Assembly: GCA_012843025.1 (NCBI GenBank)
Contig: DURT01000016.1
Coordinates: forward strand, 27,996-91,995
DNA: 64,000 nucleotides
Direction of reading: 5' to 3'
Source: Tissierellia bacterium
GTDB lineage: Bacteria > Bacillota > Clostridia > Tissierellales > Sedimentibacteraceae
Both the position numbers and the translations under genes were made by a program. Below the pieces are notes generated by a model. That model searched no databases and had not been told where the DNA came from. It was given only the letters and a program-made list of their open reading frames with translations. Every line of letters starts with the position of its first letter. Positions within the stretch are counted from its first letter, which is position 1. Below are positions 1 to 9,172 of this stretch, in pieces.

Positions 1-2
1 GT

Positions 3-44
3 CTTTCAAATTGCGATGAAGTGGAAGTAATAATGAACAATTAA
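3..44 (+). CDS. possible 3' end of an upstream gene
   Basis: The first 44 bases read open in one frame, ending in acidic and hydrophobic residues (CDEVEVIMNN) and a TAA stop at 42-44. A rho-independent terminator follows about 60 bases later, as expected for the end of a transcription unit. The fragment is too short to assign to a family, and an open frame of this length can occur by chance. Confidence 0.3.
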   Translation, partial: LSNCDEVEVIMNN

Positions 45-103
45 AAAACCCACTCGACACAGTCTAAGATAGTTTTCATAAACTTTATTATGTAAACCAA
101 TTA

Positions 104-131
104 AGCAGGATTACTCCTGCTTTTTGTTTTT
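104..131 (+). terminator. rho-independent terminator
   Basis: AGCAGGA and TCCTGCT form a 7-bp stem around a TTAC loop, followed by a T-rich run. It closes the transcription unit entering from the left edge. Confidence 0.85.
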
Positions 132-145
132 CTTTGGCCTGACTA

Positions 146-175
146 TTGTTTAAAAGGGCAACTTAATGATATAAT
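146..175 (+). promoter_or_regulatory. putative sigma-A promoter, distal, for capA
   Basis: TTGTTT (146-151) is followed after 18 bases by a perfect TATAAT (170-175). It would give a leader of about 120 bases before capA. Confidence 0.5.
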
Positions 176-244
176 AGCTTAAGACTCCTGTAGAAAATTA
201 AATAAATATCCCAACAGCTTAATGTATTTTTAATAATTAATTTA

Positions 245-273
245 TTGCAAAACTCTTCATGGTAAGATAGAAT
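245..273 (+). promoter_or_regulatory. putative sigma-A promoter, proximal, for capA
   Basis: TTGCAA (245-250), 17 bases, then TAGAAT (268-273). Transcription would begin about 20 bases before the capA start codon, with GAGG as Shine-Dalgarno. It competes with or adds to the stronger-looking -10 box at 170-175. Confidence 0.45.
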
Positions 274-300
274 TATATTGATTATATAAAGAGGTATTGT

Positions 301-1569
301 ATGAATAGAAGATATAGAAGACGTAAAAAAAGACTCAGAATGTTATTTTGGATTTTTATACTTATTGTCGGAGTATCCGCAGCTTCTTATGTGGTGAATG
401 GAATAGGGAAAGATGGAAGAGTCAAAGAAAGTGAAAAACATCCCTTAGAGGAAAACACAGACACAGAGGTTTCAGAGATACCTGAAGAACCAGAGCCTGA
501 AATAAAACCTGATGTATCTGTGAGATTAAGGGCTACTGGCGATATTATGTTTCATCCTTCACAAATAGAAGGGGCTTATATTGATGAAACAGGAACATAC
601 GATTTCAACAACAGTTTTAAAGCTATAAAGGATATTATTGAAGAAGCAGATATAGCAATTGCAAATTTTGAAGGTACCACAGCAGGTAATGAAGTATATG
701 CTTATCAAGGTTATCCCCTGTTTAATGCGCCAGATGAGGCATTGGATGCCATAAAAAATGCAGGATTTGATATATTGGTAACTGCAAACAATCACAGTTT
801 GGATACCAGGAAAGCTGGTATAATAAGGACTATAGAGCAAATTAAAAAAAGGGGAATGGATCCAATCGGAACTTTTGCAGTGAAACCTGAAAGCAGGGTC
901 CTAATAAAGGATGTTAAGGGTATAAGGTTTGCTTTTATGGCTTATACAGAATCTGTTAATGGTTTGGAATTTGTACTAAGTCCAGAAGATTTAGATGCAA
1001 TGGTGAATATGTTCAATGAAAGCAAAATGAAGGAGGATATTGCTGTTGCAAAAGAAAATAATGCCGATATAATAGTGGCATACCTTCACTGGGGAGACGA
1101 ATATTCAAGAACTCAAGCACAGAGACAAGAAATTTTGGCAGATATGCTTTTTAAAGAAGGTGTGGATATAATATTGGGCAGCCATCCCCATGTAATACAA
1201 CCTACACAAACCTTGGATTATGGTGGAAAAACTAAATTTGTTGCATATTCCATGGGTAATTTTATATCCAATCAAAGGGTTGAAACATTATTGCCCTATG
1301 GTATGTCGGAAGGAATATCCAAGTTCACAGAAGATGGAATAATAATTGATATAGAAATAGTGAAAAAAGGTGAAACTGGAGAAGTAGATATTAAAAATAT
1401 TGATTATATACCATTATGGGTTTATAAGGGATTTAAAGAAAACGGAAAGGCAGAGCATATTGTATATCCCATAACGGATTATATAGAAAGTGAAGAATTA
1501 GACGAAGAGTCAAAAGCAAGAATGAACAGATCCTATGTTGATACTATGGCACAAGTGAATACTGAGTAA
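301..1569 (+). CDS. CapA family metallophosphatase-like protein
   Basis: A 422-residue membrane-anchored protein of the CapA/PgsA family, which has a calcineurin-like fold and is linked to poly-gamma-glutamate or capsule handling. A basic N-terminus is followed by one membrane segment (about residues 13-33) and an acidic linker, so the enzyme domain should face outward. Visible family motifs are GDIMFH (80-85), ANFEGT, TANNHSLD, HWGDEY (263-268) and GSHPHVIQP (from 293), which supply the predicted metal-binding Asp, Asn and His residues. No capB or capC ligase gene is adjacent, so a role in poly-glutamate export is not supported here; cell-envelope work next to cdaA/cdaR is as likely. It is 15 bases before cdaA and probably co-transcribed. 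Confidence 0.85.
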   Translation: MNRRYRRRKKRLRMLFWIFILIVGVSAASYVVNGIGKDGRVKESEKHPLEENTDTEVSEIPEEPEPEIKPDVSVRLRATGDIMFHPSQIEGAYIDETGTYDFNNSFKAIKDIIEEADIAIANFEGTTAGNEVYAYQGYPLFNAPDEALDAIKNAGFDILVTANNHSLDTRKAGIIRTIEQIKKRGMDPIGTFAVKPESRVLIKDVKGIRFAFMAYTESVNGLEFVLSPEDLDAMVNMFNESKMKEDIAVAKENNADIIVAYLHWGDEYSRTQAQRQEILADMLFKEGVDIILGSHPHVIQPTQTLDYGGKTKFVAYSMGNFISNQRVETLLPYGMSEGISKFTEDGIIIDIEIVKKGETGEVDIKNIDYIPLWVYKGFKENGKAEHIVYPITDYIESEELDEESKARMNRSYVDTMAQVNTE

Positions 1570-1584
1570 TGTGGGGGAAACGGA

Positions 1585-2415
1585 ATGGATTTCATGGAGC
1601 GCATAAAATTAATTCTTTCTAATATAGGTTTAAATACCATTATAGACATAGGTATTGTTTACTATGTTCTATACCATGGTTATGTACTTATTAAAGATAT
1701 GAGAGCCAAGCAGCTAATTAAAGGAATTGTTTTATTAGTTGCCTTAATTCCCATATCCAGAATTCTCAAACTCCACATGGTAATATTTATTTTAAATAAT
1801 ACCTTTCAAATAGGCGTTATCGCCTTGGTTATTGTTTTCCAGCCTGAAATCAGAAGAGCTTTGGAATACTTGGGGAGAACTTCCTTTACCCTTTCTAATA
1901 TGGAGAAGAACGTTCAAACTTCAAAGCAAATTATACAGGAAATCATGTCAGCAACCACTTCTTTAGCCAGGCAAAAAATTGGTGCTTTGATTATCTTTGA
2001 AAAACAAATAGGGCTTAATGATATTGTAGAAAGTGGAACTACCCTTAATGCTGATATTTCAAGCGGACTTTTAATTAATATATTTATTCCCAACACCCCC
2101 CTACACGATGGAGCAGTTATTATTAAAGATTATACTATAAGAGCAGCAGGATGTTTTTTACCTTTAACGGAAAACAATCTTCTCAGTAAAGATATAGGGA
2201 CAAGGCACAGGGCTGCCATAGGAATAACGGAAAGGTCAGATGCTATAGCACTAATAGTATCAGAGGAAACAGGATATATTTCTTACGCTGTTGAGGGAAG
2301 GCTTTATAGAAATATACAAATCGATGAGCTTGAAACATTGTTATCGGGTATTTATTTAGAAAACGAAAAGCTTAATATTATAGATAAGTGGAGAAACAGA
2401 AATGAAAAACGATAA
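1585..2415 (+). CDS. cdaA: diadenylate cyclase CdaA (membrane c-di-AMP synthase)
   Basis: Condenses two ATP into cyclic di-AMP, the second messenger controlling potassium uptake, osmolyte transport and wall homeostasis. The 276 residues match the family length: three N-terminal membrane helices (about 15-85), a short linker and a cytoplasmic DAC domain with both catalytic motifs, DGA (175-177) and RHRAA (207-211). GGGGGAAA serves as ribosome binding site. The end overlaps cdaR by 14 bases, the usual coupling with its regulator. In Bacillus the pair is followed by glmM; here a sigma-54 activator follows and no glmM lies in the window. Confidence 0.96.
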   Translation: MDFMERIKLILSNIGLNTIIDIGIVYYVLYHGYVLIKDMRAKQLIKGIVLLVALIPISRILKLHMVIFILNNTFQIGVIALVIVFQPEIRRALEYLGRTSFTLSNMEKNVQTSKQIIQEIMSATTSLARQKIGALIIFEKQIGLNDIVESGTTLNADISSGLLINIFIPNTPLHDGAVIIKDYTIRAAGCFLPLTENNLLSKDIGTRHRAAIGITERSDAIALIVSEETGYISYAVEGRLYRNIQIDELETLLSGIYLENEKLNIIDKWRNRNEKR

Positions 2416-3637
2416 AATAATAATTCAGGTTACTTGCTTAATTGTTTCCGTTGCCTTGTGGATGATTATAATGCTTGTGACAAATCCTACATTGGAAGCT
2501 AATATTACCAATATACCTGTAACCATAAGAAACTTATCCACATTGGAAAATTCCAACCTAATATTGATGAATCAGGATAAGGAAAACATTACTGTAACGG
2601 TTACCGTAAGTGGTTTGACGGATCAATTAAACAAATTAAGTAACAGGGATTTTTCTGCCTACATAGATGTTTTAGGATTCAAAGAAGGTGTAACAAATGC
2701 AAAGGTTGAAGTTGTAGGTCCCAGCAATATTGAAATAAAGAATATAAAACCTTCCCATATTGCATGCAATATTGAAGGGATAATTTCAAGGATAATGGAT
2801 GTTACGGTTCAGTATGAGGGAGTTCAGGCTTCCACTTATTTCAGGGGTTATGGAATACCCAATCCTTCCTCTGTTAAAATTACAGGTCCACGTAGTTTAG
2901 TTAATTCAGCTTATTTGGCAGTAGCTACAGTTAATATTAACAATGCCAAAGATACAGTTATAAAGACTGTTCCTGTAAGAATTTATGACGATAAGGATAC
3001 TGAAATGTTTATGTCTGTTCCTACAGGTAATGTTGAAGTTACTGTTCCTGTATATCCAACCAAGTATGTTGAACTGAAACCTTCAATAACTGGAACACCG
3101 GAAGAAGGATATGAAGTTGTAGATGTGACAGTAAAACCAGAAAGAATAAAAATAGCGGCCAAGCAAGAACTCCTAGATACTGTTTGGGAACTTTACTTAG
3201 ATGAGTTAGATATATCGGGAGCTTACAACAATGTTCTTTCATCAAAAGAAATATTGAATACTGATGGTTTAATATTGTTAGATTTAGAAGCTACTCCCGT
3301 TGTAAATGTGGTTATAGAAAAAGTTGTTGAAAAAGAGTTTATATATTCATATAAAGATATTCAATTTACAAATTTAGACGATAATTTAGAACTACTCTTG
3401 GAAGATGAAGAGGAAGAAATTTCTGTAACAGTGACAGGAACGGTTAGCTTGATAAATTCCTTAAAAAAGGAAGACTTAATATTAACTGCAGATATGTCTG
3501 AAGCAACTATGGGACAGAATAGCGTAACTGTTGAATGTATAACAGAATATCCACTGAAAGAATTAGAAATGAGTACAAATACTGTAAATGTTGAAGTAAG
3601 GTCCATACATGAAGAAAGGGAAATTACGGAACAATAG
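2402..3637 (+). CDS. cdaR: CdaR, YbbR-domain regulator of c-di-AMP synthase
   Basis: The partner of CdaA. One N-terminal membrane helix (about 8-26) is followed by four tandem YbbR domains of about 80 residues, which should lie outside the membrane. In the family it modulates cyclase activity through the membrane. Its 411 residues fit a four-repeat YbbR protein. The start codon lies inside cdaA in a different frame, implying translational coupling. Nine bases separate it from the next gene, so the sigma-54 activator is likely read through from this operon. Confidence 0.92.
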   Translation: MKNDKIIIQVTCLIVSVALWMIIMLVTNPTLEANITNIPVTIRNLSTLENSNLILMNQDKENITVTVTVSGLTDQLNKLSNRDFSAYIDVLGFKEGVTNAKVEVVGPSNIEIKNIKPSHIACNIEGIISRIMDVTVQYEGVQASTYFRGYGIPNPSSVKITGPRSLVNSAYLAVATVNINNAKDTVIKTVPVRIYDDKDTEMFMSVPTGNVEVTVPVYPTKYVELKPSITGTPEEGYEVVDVTVKPERIKIAAKQELLDTVWELYLDELDISGAYNNVLSSKEILNTDGLILLDLEATPVVNVVIEKVVEKEFIYSYKDIQFTNLDDNLELLLEDEEEEISVTVTGTVSLINSLKKEDLILTADMSEATMGQNSVTVECITEYPLKELEMSTNTVNVEVRSIHEEREITEQ

Positions 3638-3645
3638 AGGGTACT

Positions 3646-5028
3646 ATGTTAAATTTAAAAATAAATAGTATGGATTATCAAGGAATGTTGGAGGCGGTGT
3701 TATTAGCCACCCAAGATGCAATAAGTGTTGTAGATGAAAAGGGAATACACATTCTTGTTAATCCTGCATATACGAAGATTACAGGTATTGATTTTGATGA
3801 TATAATAGGAAGAGATGCGCTTTTTGATATAGAAGAGGGAGAGAGCCTTCACATGAAGGTTCTTACTGGAAAAAAACCTGTTGGAAATACAATATTAAGA
3901 ATACGGCCCAGCGGAAAAACCGTAGTAGCTCAGGCTGCTCCTATAATAGTAAACGGTGAATTGAAAGGTAGTGTTGCGGTTCTTCATGATATTTCCGGTA
4001 TAAAAGATTTAACGGATAAGTTAGAGGAAGTTGAAAAAAAGTTAAGAGCACTTACCTACAAATATAAACCGGAAGATATTATTGGAGAATCTGAAGCTAT
4101 TAAACATGTAAAAACTCTTGTTGAAAAAGCAGCAAAAGTTCCTGCAACAGTGCTTTTAAGAGGAGAAAGTGGTACCGGAAAAGAATTGTTCGCCAGCTCA
4201 ATCCATGCTCAAAGTGCTCGCTCTCACAGCAACTTCGTAAGAGTAAATTGTGCAGCCTTGTCTGATTCACTCCTTGAAAGTGAACTTTTCGGATATGAAG
4301 AAGGAGCTTTTACTGGGGCTTTAAAAGGAGGTAAAAAAGGTCTTTTTGAAGAAGCAGACAAAGGAACTATATTTCTTGACGAAATATCGGAAATAAGCCT
4401 GAACACCCAGGCAAAACTGTTAAGGGTACTTCAGGAAAAAGAAATAATGAGGGTAGGTAGCAATAAAATTATCCCTGTGGATGTAAGGGTGATTGCAGCA
4501 ACTAATGCAGACTTAGCTAAAGAAGTACAGGAAGGCAGATTCAGAGAAGATCTGTTTTACAGAATAAGTGTTTTTCCAATACATATTCCACCTCTTCGAG
4601 AGAGAATGGAAGATATACCTTTATTAGTCAGAAGTTTTATATCAAAATTTAATGATGAATATGGAAGAAATATTATTGATATTTCAATAGATGCTTTAAA
4701 TGTGTTAATGGAGCACAACTGGCCTGGTAATGTAAGGGAATTAGAAAATATAATTGGACGAGCTATGATTTATATGAACTTAAACGAAAGAATAATAACT
4801 ACTTCCCACCTACCAGAGCTGAAAAAGAGCAGAATAACAACTGAAAGAATTGAAATACCTTCAAATGAAAATTTAACTAAGTTAAAAGATGTGTTAAGCA
4901 AGTCTGAATCAGAACACATAAGAAAAGTATATTACACTACTAAAAAGAATAAAACCCGTACAGCTGAAATCTTGGGTATTTCTCTCAGGTCATTATACTA
5001 TAAAATGGAAAAATATAAAATTGATTAA
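3646..5028 (+). CDS. sigma-54-dependent transcriptional activator (PAS-AAA+-Fis)
   Basis: A 460-residue enhancer-binding protein. An N-terminal PAS domain (about 12-120) probably senses a small ligand or redox signal. A coiled-coil linker follows, then an AAA+ domain with Walker A GESGTGKE (173-180), the sigma-54-contacting GAFTGA loop (220-225) and Walker B GTIFLDEI, and a C-terminal Fis-type helix-turn-helix (about 420-458). It has no receiver domain, so it is not a classical two-component regulator. The sigma-54 promoter and paired inverted repeats just downstream suggest it controls the ptb-buk-vor operon, comparable to Bacillus BkdR (inference). The PAS ligand is unknown. Confidence 0.93.
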   Translation: MLNLKINSMDYQGMLEAVLLATQDAISVVDEKGIHILVNPAYTKITGIDFDDIIGRDALFDIEEGESLHMKVLTGKKPVGNTILRIRPSGKTVVAQAAPIIVNGELKGSVAVLHDISGIKDLTDKLEEVEKKLRALTYKYKPEDIIGESEAIKHVKTLVEKAAKVPATVLLRGESGTGKELFASSIHAQSARSHSNFVRVNCAALSDSLLESELFGYEEGAFTGALKGGKKGLFEEADKGTIFLDEISEISLNTQAKLLRVLQEKEIMRVGSNKIIPVDVRVIAATNADLAKEVQEGRFREDLFYRISVFPIHIPPLRERMEDIPLLVRSFISKFNDEYGRNIIDISIDALNVLMEHNWPGNVRELENIIGRAMIYMNLNERIITTSHLPELKKSRITTERIEIPSNENLTKLKDVLSKSESEHIRKVYYTTKKNKTRTAEILGISLRSLYYKMEKYKID

Positions 5029-5030
5029 TG

Positions 5031-5085
5031 TGCAAATAATTGCAAGAAAAGAAGTCTTGAATTTTATTGCATGCAAAATATTGCA
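5031..5085 (+). promoter_or_regulatory. paired upstream activator sites, TGCAA-N4-TTGCA
   Basis: Two inverted repeats of the same design, TGCAAATAATTGCA (5031-5044) and TGCAAAATATTGCA (5072-5085), lie 41 bases apart, about four helical turns. Their centres are about 80 to 120 bases before the -24 element. This is the expected arrangement for binding sites of the Fis-type activator encoded immediately upstream. Between them lies the palindrome TTGCATGCAA (5067-5076), which partly overlaps the second site. Confidence 0.65.
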
Positions 5086-5108
5086 AATCTATACCAAGGA
5101 GATTCTAT

Positions 5109-5150
5109 AAAATCAACTATTTGTTGATATACTAATGGTTGATTTTTTCT
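5109..5150 (+). terminator. rho-independent terminator after the sigma-54 activator gene
   Basis: AAAATCAAC (5109-5117) pairs with GTTGATTTT (5138-5146), followed by T-rich sequence. A competing smaller hairpin uses the same left arm with GTTGAT at 5123-5128. Confidence 0.65.
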
Positions 5151-5157
5151 CCTTTTT

Positions 5158-5173
5158 TGGCATGGTATTTGCT
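5158..5173 (+). promoter_or_regulatory. sigma-54 (-24/-12) promoter of the ptb-buk-vor operon
   Basis: TGGCAT-N5-TTGCT matches the sigma-54 consensus TGGCAC-N5-TTGCW, with GG (5159-5160) and GC (5171-5172) exactly 12 bases apart. It is 25 bases before ptb. An enhancer-binding protein gene immediately upstream and rpoN at 17.1 kb supply the machinery. Confidence 0.85.
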
Positions 5174-5197
5174 TATAATAAATAACGAGGTGAAGCT

Positions 5198-6091
5198 ATG
5201 AAGGACTTTAATGATATTAGAAAGGCAGCTAAAACTGGTAAAACTAAAAAGATAGCAGTAGCAGCTGCACAAGATTACGATGTTTTAAAAGCAATTAATG
5301 AAGCAGTTAAAGAAAGAATTTGTGTACCAATTTTAGTAGGAGATAAGGAAAAAATTACTAAAATTGCAGAAGAAGTTAATTTAGATTTAACTAATATCCA
5401 GCTTGTTGAAGCTAATGACCTGCAGGAAGCAGCAAGAAGAGCAGTATCCTTAGTAAGTAGCGGTGAAGCTGATATCTTAATGAAAGGATTGGTAGACACA
5501 TCCATTATATTAAAGGCGGTACTTGACAAAGAGATAGGCTTAAGGACAAAAAATATTCTAAGTCATGCAGCTGTCTTTACCTTGGATAAATATCATAAAT
5601 TTTTAGTTGTAACGGATGCTGCAATGAATATCGCTCCTAATTCATTGGAGAAGAAAAATATTTTGGAAAACTCCTTACACTTATGTCGGTCCCTGGGTAT
5701 AGAAACCCCAAAAGTAGCAGTAGTTTGTGCTAAAGAAAAGGTGTCAGATAAAATGCAGGCAACGGTAGATGCACAGACCTTAGTTCAAATGTATAAAGAC
5801 GGTGAAATTACCGGTTGTATAGTAGAAGGGCCTTTTGGTTTGGACAATGCTATTTCCAAAGAAGCTGCTATTACTAAGGGTGTTAAAGGTGAAGTGGCAG
5901 GAGATGCAGATATATTACTAATGCCTAATATTGAAGCAGGTAATGTACTATATAAATCATTGACATATTTTTCAAATTCAGAAAGTGCCGGAATTATTTT
6001 AGGTGCACGGGCTCCTATAGTTCTTACTTCGCGGGCTGATTCTGATTCATCAAAATTAAATTCAATTGCATTATCAATAATTTGCGCATAA
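5198..6091 (+). CDS. ptb: phosphate butyryltransferase
   Basis: Transfers the acyl group of butyryl-CoA, and usually branched acyl-CoAs such as isobutyryl- and isovaleryl-CoA, to phosphate. The 297 residues span a single PTA_PTB domain of normal Ptb length, with the conserved glycine-rich SGEADILMKGLVDTS region and EGPFGLDNA near residue 207. It is the first gene behind the sigma-54 promoter, with buk 12 bases downstream. Because the vor genes follow, branched acyl-CoA is the likelier physiological substrate (inference). Phosphate acetyltransferase is the main alternative, but the buk pairing argues against it. Confidence 0.92.
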   Translation: MKDFNDIRKAAKTGKTKKIAVAAAQDYDVLKAINEAVKERICVPILVGDKEKITKIAEEVNLDLTNIQLVEANDLQEAARRAVSLVSSGEADILMKGLVDTSIILKAVLDKEIGLRTKNILSHAAVFTLDKYHKFLVVTDAAMNIAPNSLEKKNILENSLHLCRSLGIETPKVAVVCAKEKVSDKMQATVDAQTLVQMYKDGEITGCIVEGPFGLDNAISKEAAITKGVKGEVAGDADILLMPNIEAGNVLYKSLTYFSNSESAGIILGARAPIVLTSRADSDSSKLNSIALSIICA

Positions 6092-6103
6092 AGGAGAGGC
6101 TAT

Positions 6104-7171
6104 ATGAAACAATTAATAATCAATCCAGGTTCAACATCAACTAAAATTGCTGTTTATGATGAAGAGACAATGGTTTTTGAAAAAACAATCAGACATACCA
6201 ATGAAGAGTTACAACCTTTTGATAGGGTGGCAGACCAGTTTGAATTTAGAAAAGAGTTGATAATTTCCGCATTAAAGGAAAATAACATATCTTTAAATTC
6301 ACTAAATGCAGTGGTAGGAAGGGGAGGCCTTTTAAAACCTATTGAAGGCGGTACCTATACTGTAAACGATAAGTTGGTTGAAGATTTAAAAACCAATACA
6401 AAGGGAGAACATGCTTCTAATTTAGGAGGGCTTTTGGCAAGAGCAATTGCAGATATTGTTAATATTCCTTCTTTTATTGTAGACCCTGTAGTTGTGGATG
6501 AAATGGAAGAGGTGGCAAGATTAAGCGGACATCCCGATTTTGAAAGAATATCTATATGGCATGCCTTAAACCAAAAAGCAGTTGCCAGGAGGGCTGCTAA
6601 AGAAAAGTTCGGAAAAAAATACGAAGAACTTAATTTTGTAGTTGTTCACTTAGGAGGGGGAATTTCAGTAGGTGCCCATAAAAAGGGAAAGGTTATTGAT
6701 GTAAACAATGCCCTTAACGGAGAAGGTCCTTTTTCACCTGAACGCTCAGGTACCTTGCCAGCAGAACAATTGATAAGAATGTGTTTCAGCGGGAAATATA
6801 CAGAAGCTGAATTGAAGAAAATGGTAGCGGGTAAAGGTGGAATTATAGCTTACTTAGGAACTAATAATGCTAAGGAAGTAAGCGAAAGAGCCCAAGCAGG
6901 AGATGAAAAGGCCAGACTTATATATACTGCAATGGCATACCAGGTTTCAAAAGCAATTGGCGAGTATGCAGTGGTTCTTGACGGTGATGTAGATGCAATT
7001 GTAATAACGGGAGGAATTGCTTACGATAATGAATTTATTAAAATGATTGAAAACAAAGTAAAATTTATTTCAGAAGTTTTAGTCTATCCCGGAGAAGACG
7101 AGCTATTAGCTCTTGCCCAAGGAGGTTTGAGAGTTTTAAAGGGCATAGAGAATGCTAAGACATACATATAG
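6104..7171 (+). CDS. buk: butyrate kinase (branched-chain fatty acid kinase)
   Basis: Converts acyl phosphate and ADP to free acid and ATP, the energy-yielding end of the pathway. It belongs to the ASKHA acetokinase family and has the usual length of 355 residues. Visible motifs are [13 protein letters not shown] (6-18), [19 protein letters not shown] (phosphate-binding), [15 protein letters not shown] and ITGGIAYD (adenosine site). A strong AGGAGAGG site precedes the ATG. With ptb and vor it would form a ferredoxin-reducing, ATP-producing route for valine, leucine and isoleucine. Confidence 0.94.
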   Translation: MKQLIINPGSTSTKIAVYDEETMVFEKTIRHTNEELQPFDRVADQFEFRKELIISALKENNISLNSLNAVVGRGGLLKPIEGGTYTVNDKLVEDLKTNTKGEHASNLGGLLARAIADIVNIPSFIVDPVVVDEMEEVARLSGHPDFERISIWHALNQKAVARRAAKEKFGKKYEELNFVVVHLGGGISVGAHKKGKVIDVNNALNGEGPFSPERSGTLPAEQLIRMCFSGKYTEAELKKMVAGKGGIIAYLGTNNAKEVSERAQAGDEKARLIYTAMAYQVSKAIGEYAVVLDGDVDAIVITGGIAYDNEFIKMIENKVKFISEVLVYPGEDELLALAQGGLRVLKGIENAKTYI

Positions 7172-7194
7172 CATACTTGAAAGGAGGGGTATAT

Positions 7195-7869
7195 ATGTAT
7201 GACCGAAGATTGGTAATCATCACAGGGCATTACGGCAGCGGGAAAACAGAATTTGCGGTAAATTACGCAATAAAATTGAAAGAGCAATTCGATAATGTAA
7301 TTATAGTAGATATGGATATTGTTAATCCATATTTCAGATCAAGGGAAAAAAGAGACCTATTTAATAAAGAAGGAATTAAGGTTGTGGATAGCAACATAAA
7401 AAACGTTAATGTTGATTTACCGGCGCTGCCTGCTGAAATTTCAGGTGCAATTTTAAACAAAAATGCAAAGACAATTTTAGATGTGGGTGGTGATCCTGTT
7501 GGTGCCAGAGTCCTTTCAAGGTATGCGGAAGATATTAAAAGTATTGAATACGATATGTTTTTCGTAATAAATGGAAACAGACCCCAAACCAATACTTGCG
7601 ATAAAGCAATAAAATATTTAAGAGCCATAGAAACAGCATCCGGGTTAAAGGTAACAGGATTAATAAATAATACTCATGTACTAAAAGATACATCTGTAGA
7701 GGATGTAGAGCGGGGGCATGAACTTACTAAAAAGGTATCCTGGGAAACGGATATTCCCATAAGATATGAATCTGCTTTAGAAAAAGTGGTATTAAATATT
7801 AATAATAAAGAAATTTTAGAGAAAATATTCCCCATAAATCTTTATATGAGGGAAGATTGGATGAGTTAA
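7195..7869 (+). CDS. P-loop ATPase of the MinD/CobQ superfamily, unknown role
   Basis: A 224-residue soluble nucleotide-binding protein. The start at 7195 is chosen because AAGGAGGGG sits 6 bases upstream; an upstream TTG in frame lacks such a site. Residues about 11-18 form a Walker A, GHYGSGKT. Further conserved stretches are VDMDIVNPYFRSRE and LDVGGDPVGARVLSRY, whose Asp residues could bind magnesium. It has no cysteine cluster resembling a classic iron-sulfur scaffold ATPase. Position between buk and the ferredoxin subunit of the oxidoreductase suggests a service function such as cofactor or cluster insertion. That role is inference; the family is uncharacterised to my knowledge. Confidence 0.8.
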   Translation: MYDRRLVIITGHYGSGKTEFAVNYAIKLKEQFDNVIIVDMDIVNPYFRSREKRDLFNKEGIKVVDSNIKNVNVDLPALPAEISGAILNKNAKTILDVGGDPVGARVLSRYAEDIKSIEYDMFFVINGNRPQTNTCDKAIKYLRAIETASGLKVTGLINNTHVLKDTSVEDVERGHELTKKVSWETDIPIRYESALEKVVLNINNKEILEKIFPINLYMREDWMS

Positions 7870-7881
7870 AGGAGGCTTATC

Positions 7882-8097
7882 ATGGCAAAAGGAAGAACAA
7901 CATTTAATGATGATGCATGCAAAGGGTGTGAGCTTTGTGTATCTGTATGTCCGGTAAAAATTATTGAATTAGACAAAGAAAGAATCAACAGCAAAGGTTA
8001 CAGTCCGGCATACGTAACAGATCAGGAAAAGTGTATAGCTTGTGGCAACTGCGCAATTATGTGTCCCGATTCAGTTATTACGGTAGAAAGATTATAA
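7882..8097 (+). CDS. vorD: 2-oxoacid:ferredoxin oxidoreductase delta subunit (2[4Fe-4S] ferredoxin-like)
   Basis: A 71-residue protein with two ferredoxin motifs, CKGCELCVSVCP and CIACGNCAIMCP, each able to bind a [4Fe-4S] cluster. In four-subunit oxoacid oxidoreductases this subunit passes electrons from the TPP centre to free ferredoxin. It lies directly before the alpha subunit, 13 bases away with GGAGG. The symbol follows the branched-chain (VOR) naming and rests on the operon context; KorD or PorD type cannot be excluded from such a small protein alone. Confidence 0.88.
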   Translation: MAKGRTTFNDDACKGCELCVSVCPVKIIELDKERINSKGYSPAYVTDQEKCIACGNCAIMCPDSVITVERL

Positions 8098-8110
8098 TTG
8101 GAGGTAGATT

Positions 8111-9172
8111 ATGGCTAAGGTATTAATGAAAGGAAATGAAGCTGTTGGAGCAGCTGCTATAAAGGCAGGATGTAGATATTTTTTCGGATATCCCATAACC
8201 CCGTCCAGTGAGATTCCGGAATATATGGCAAAGGCTATGCCGGAAGTGGGAGGAGTATTTTTACAGGCTGAAAGTGAAATTGCTGCAATAAATATGGTTT
8301 ACGGAGCAGGAGGGGCAGGAGCCAGAGTTATGACTGCATCTTCCAGTCCTGGGATATCATTGAAACAAGAAGGTATTACTTATTGTGCTGGTGCAGAAGT
8401 ACCCTGTGTTATAGTGAACATGATGAGAGGAGGACCTGGACTGGGAAGTATACAGCCGGGACAGGCAGACTATTACCAAAGTACTAGAGGGGGCGGAAAC
8501 GGCGACTACAGAACCCTATGTTATGCTCCTGCAAGTATACAGGAAATTGTTGACTATGTTATGTTAGCCTTTGATAAAGCTGATTATTATAGAAATCCCG
8601 TATTAGTAATAGCTGACGGTATGATAGGTCAAATGATGGAAGCAGTTGAATTTAAGGATAGAGAAAAGATAGAGCTTCCTCCTAAGGATTGGGCAACTAC
8701 AGGTACAGGAGGAAAAAGAAAACCCAATAAAGTGAACTCCCTGTATTTACAGGCTGAACAGTTAGAAATTCATAACAAACGTTTACAACAGAAGTATAAA
8801 GAAATGGAAGAAAATGAAGTTTTATACGAAGCCTATGGCTTAGAAGATGCGGAAGTTGTATGCGTGGCTTACGGAACGACTTCAAGAATAGTAAAATCAG
8901 CAATGAAGTTGGCGGAAGAAAAAGGAATTAAAACAGGAATAATCAGACCCATAACCGTGTGGCCCTTCCCCTATGATGTGTTTAAAGAAATAGGACCTAA
9001 GGCGAAGGGGATACTTGCCGTAGAAATGAGTGGGGGACAAATAGTTGATGATGTTAAGATAGGAATAGAAGGAAGACTTCCTGTTTATTTCAACGGTACA
9101 ACAGGTGGTATGGTACCCACACCGGGAAGTATTTTGGCTAGTATAGAAAAAATTGCGGGAGGTACGAAATAA
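8111..9172 (+). CDS. vorB: 3-methyl-2-oxobutanoate:ferredoxin oxidoreductase, alpha subunit VorB
   Basis: The alpha (pyrimidine-domain) subunit of a TPP-dependent oxidoreductase that converts branched 2-oxoacids and CoA into acyl-CoA, CO2 and reduced ferredoxin. Its 353 residues open with the family signature KAGCRYFFGYPITPSSEIPEYM-like segment (about 18-40, given in parts: GCRYFFGYPITPSSEI) and contain a transketolase-like C-terminal domain with VEMSGGQIVDDV. It shares one base with the next start codon (ATAATGG). Placement with ptb, buk and ilvE supports branched-chain specificity over 2-oxoglutarate. Confidence 0.92.
   Translation: MAKVLMKGNEAVGAAAIKAGCRYFFGYPITPSSEIPEYMAKAMPEVGGVFLQAESEIAAINMVYGAGGAGARVMTASSSPGISLKQEGITYCAGAEVPCVIVNMMRGGPGLGSIQPGQADYYQSTRGGGNGDYRTLCYAPASIQEIVDYVMLAFDKADYYRNPVLVIADGMIGQMMEAVEFKDREKIELPPKDWATTGTGGKRKPNKVNSLYLQAEQLEIHNKRLQQKYKEMEENEVLYEAYGLEDAEVVCVAYGTTSRIVKSAMKLAEEKGIKTGIIRPITVWPFPYDVFKEIGPKAKGILAVEMSGGQIVDDVKIGIEGRLPVYFNGTTGGMVPTPGSILASIEKIAGGTK

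Noticed and set aside
1..300. Riboswitch in the long leader before capA
   Set aside because: Only a terminator and two promoter-like elements are visible; no known riboswitch core.
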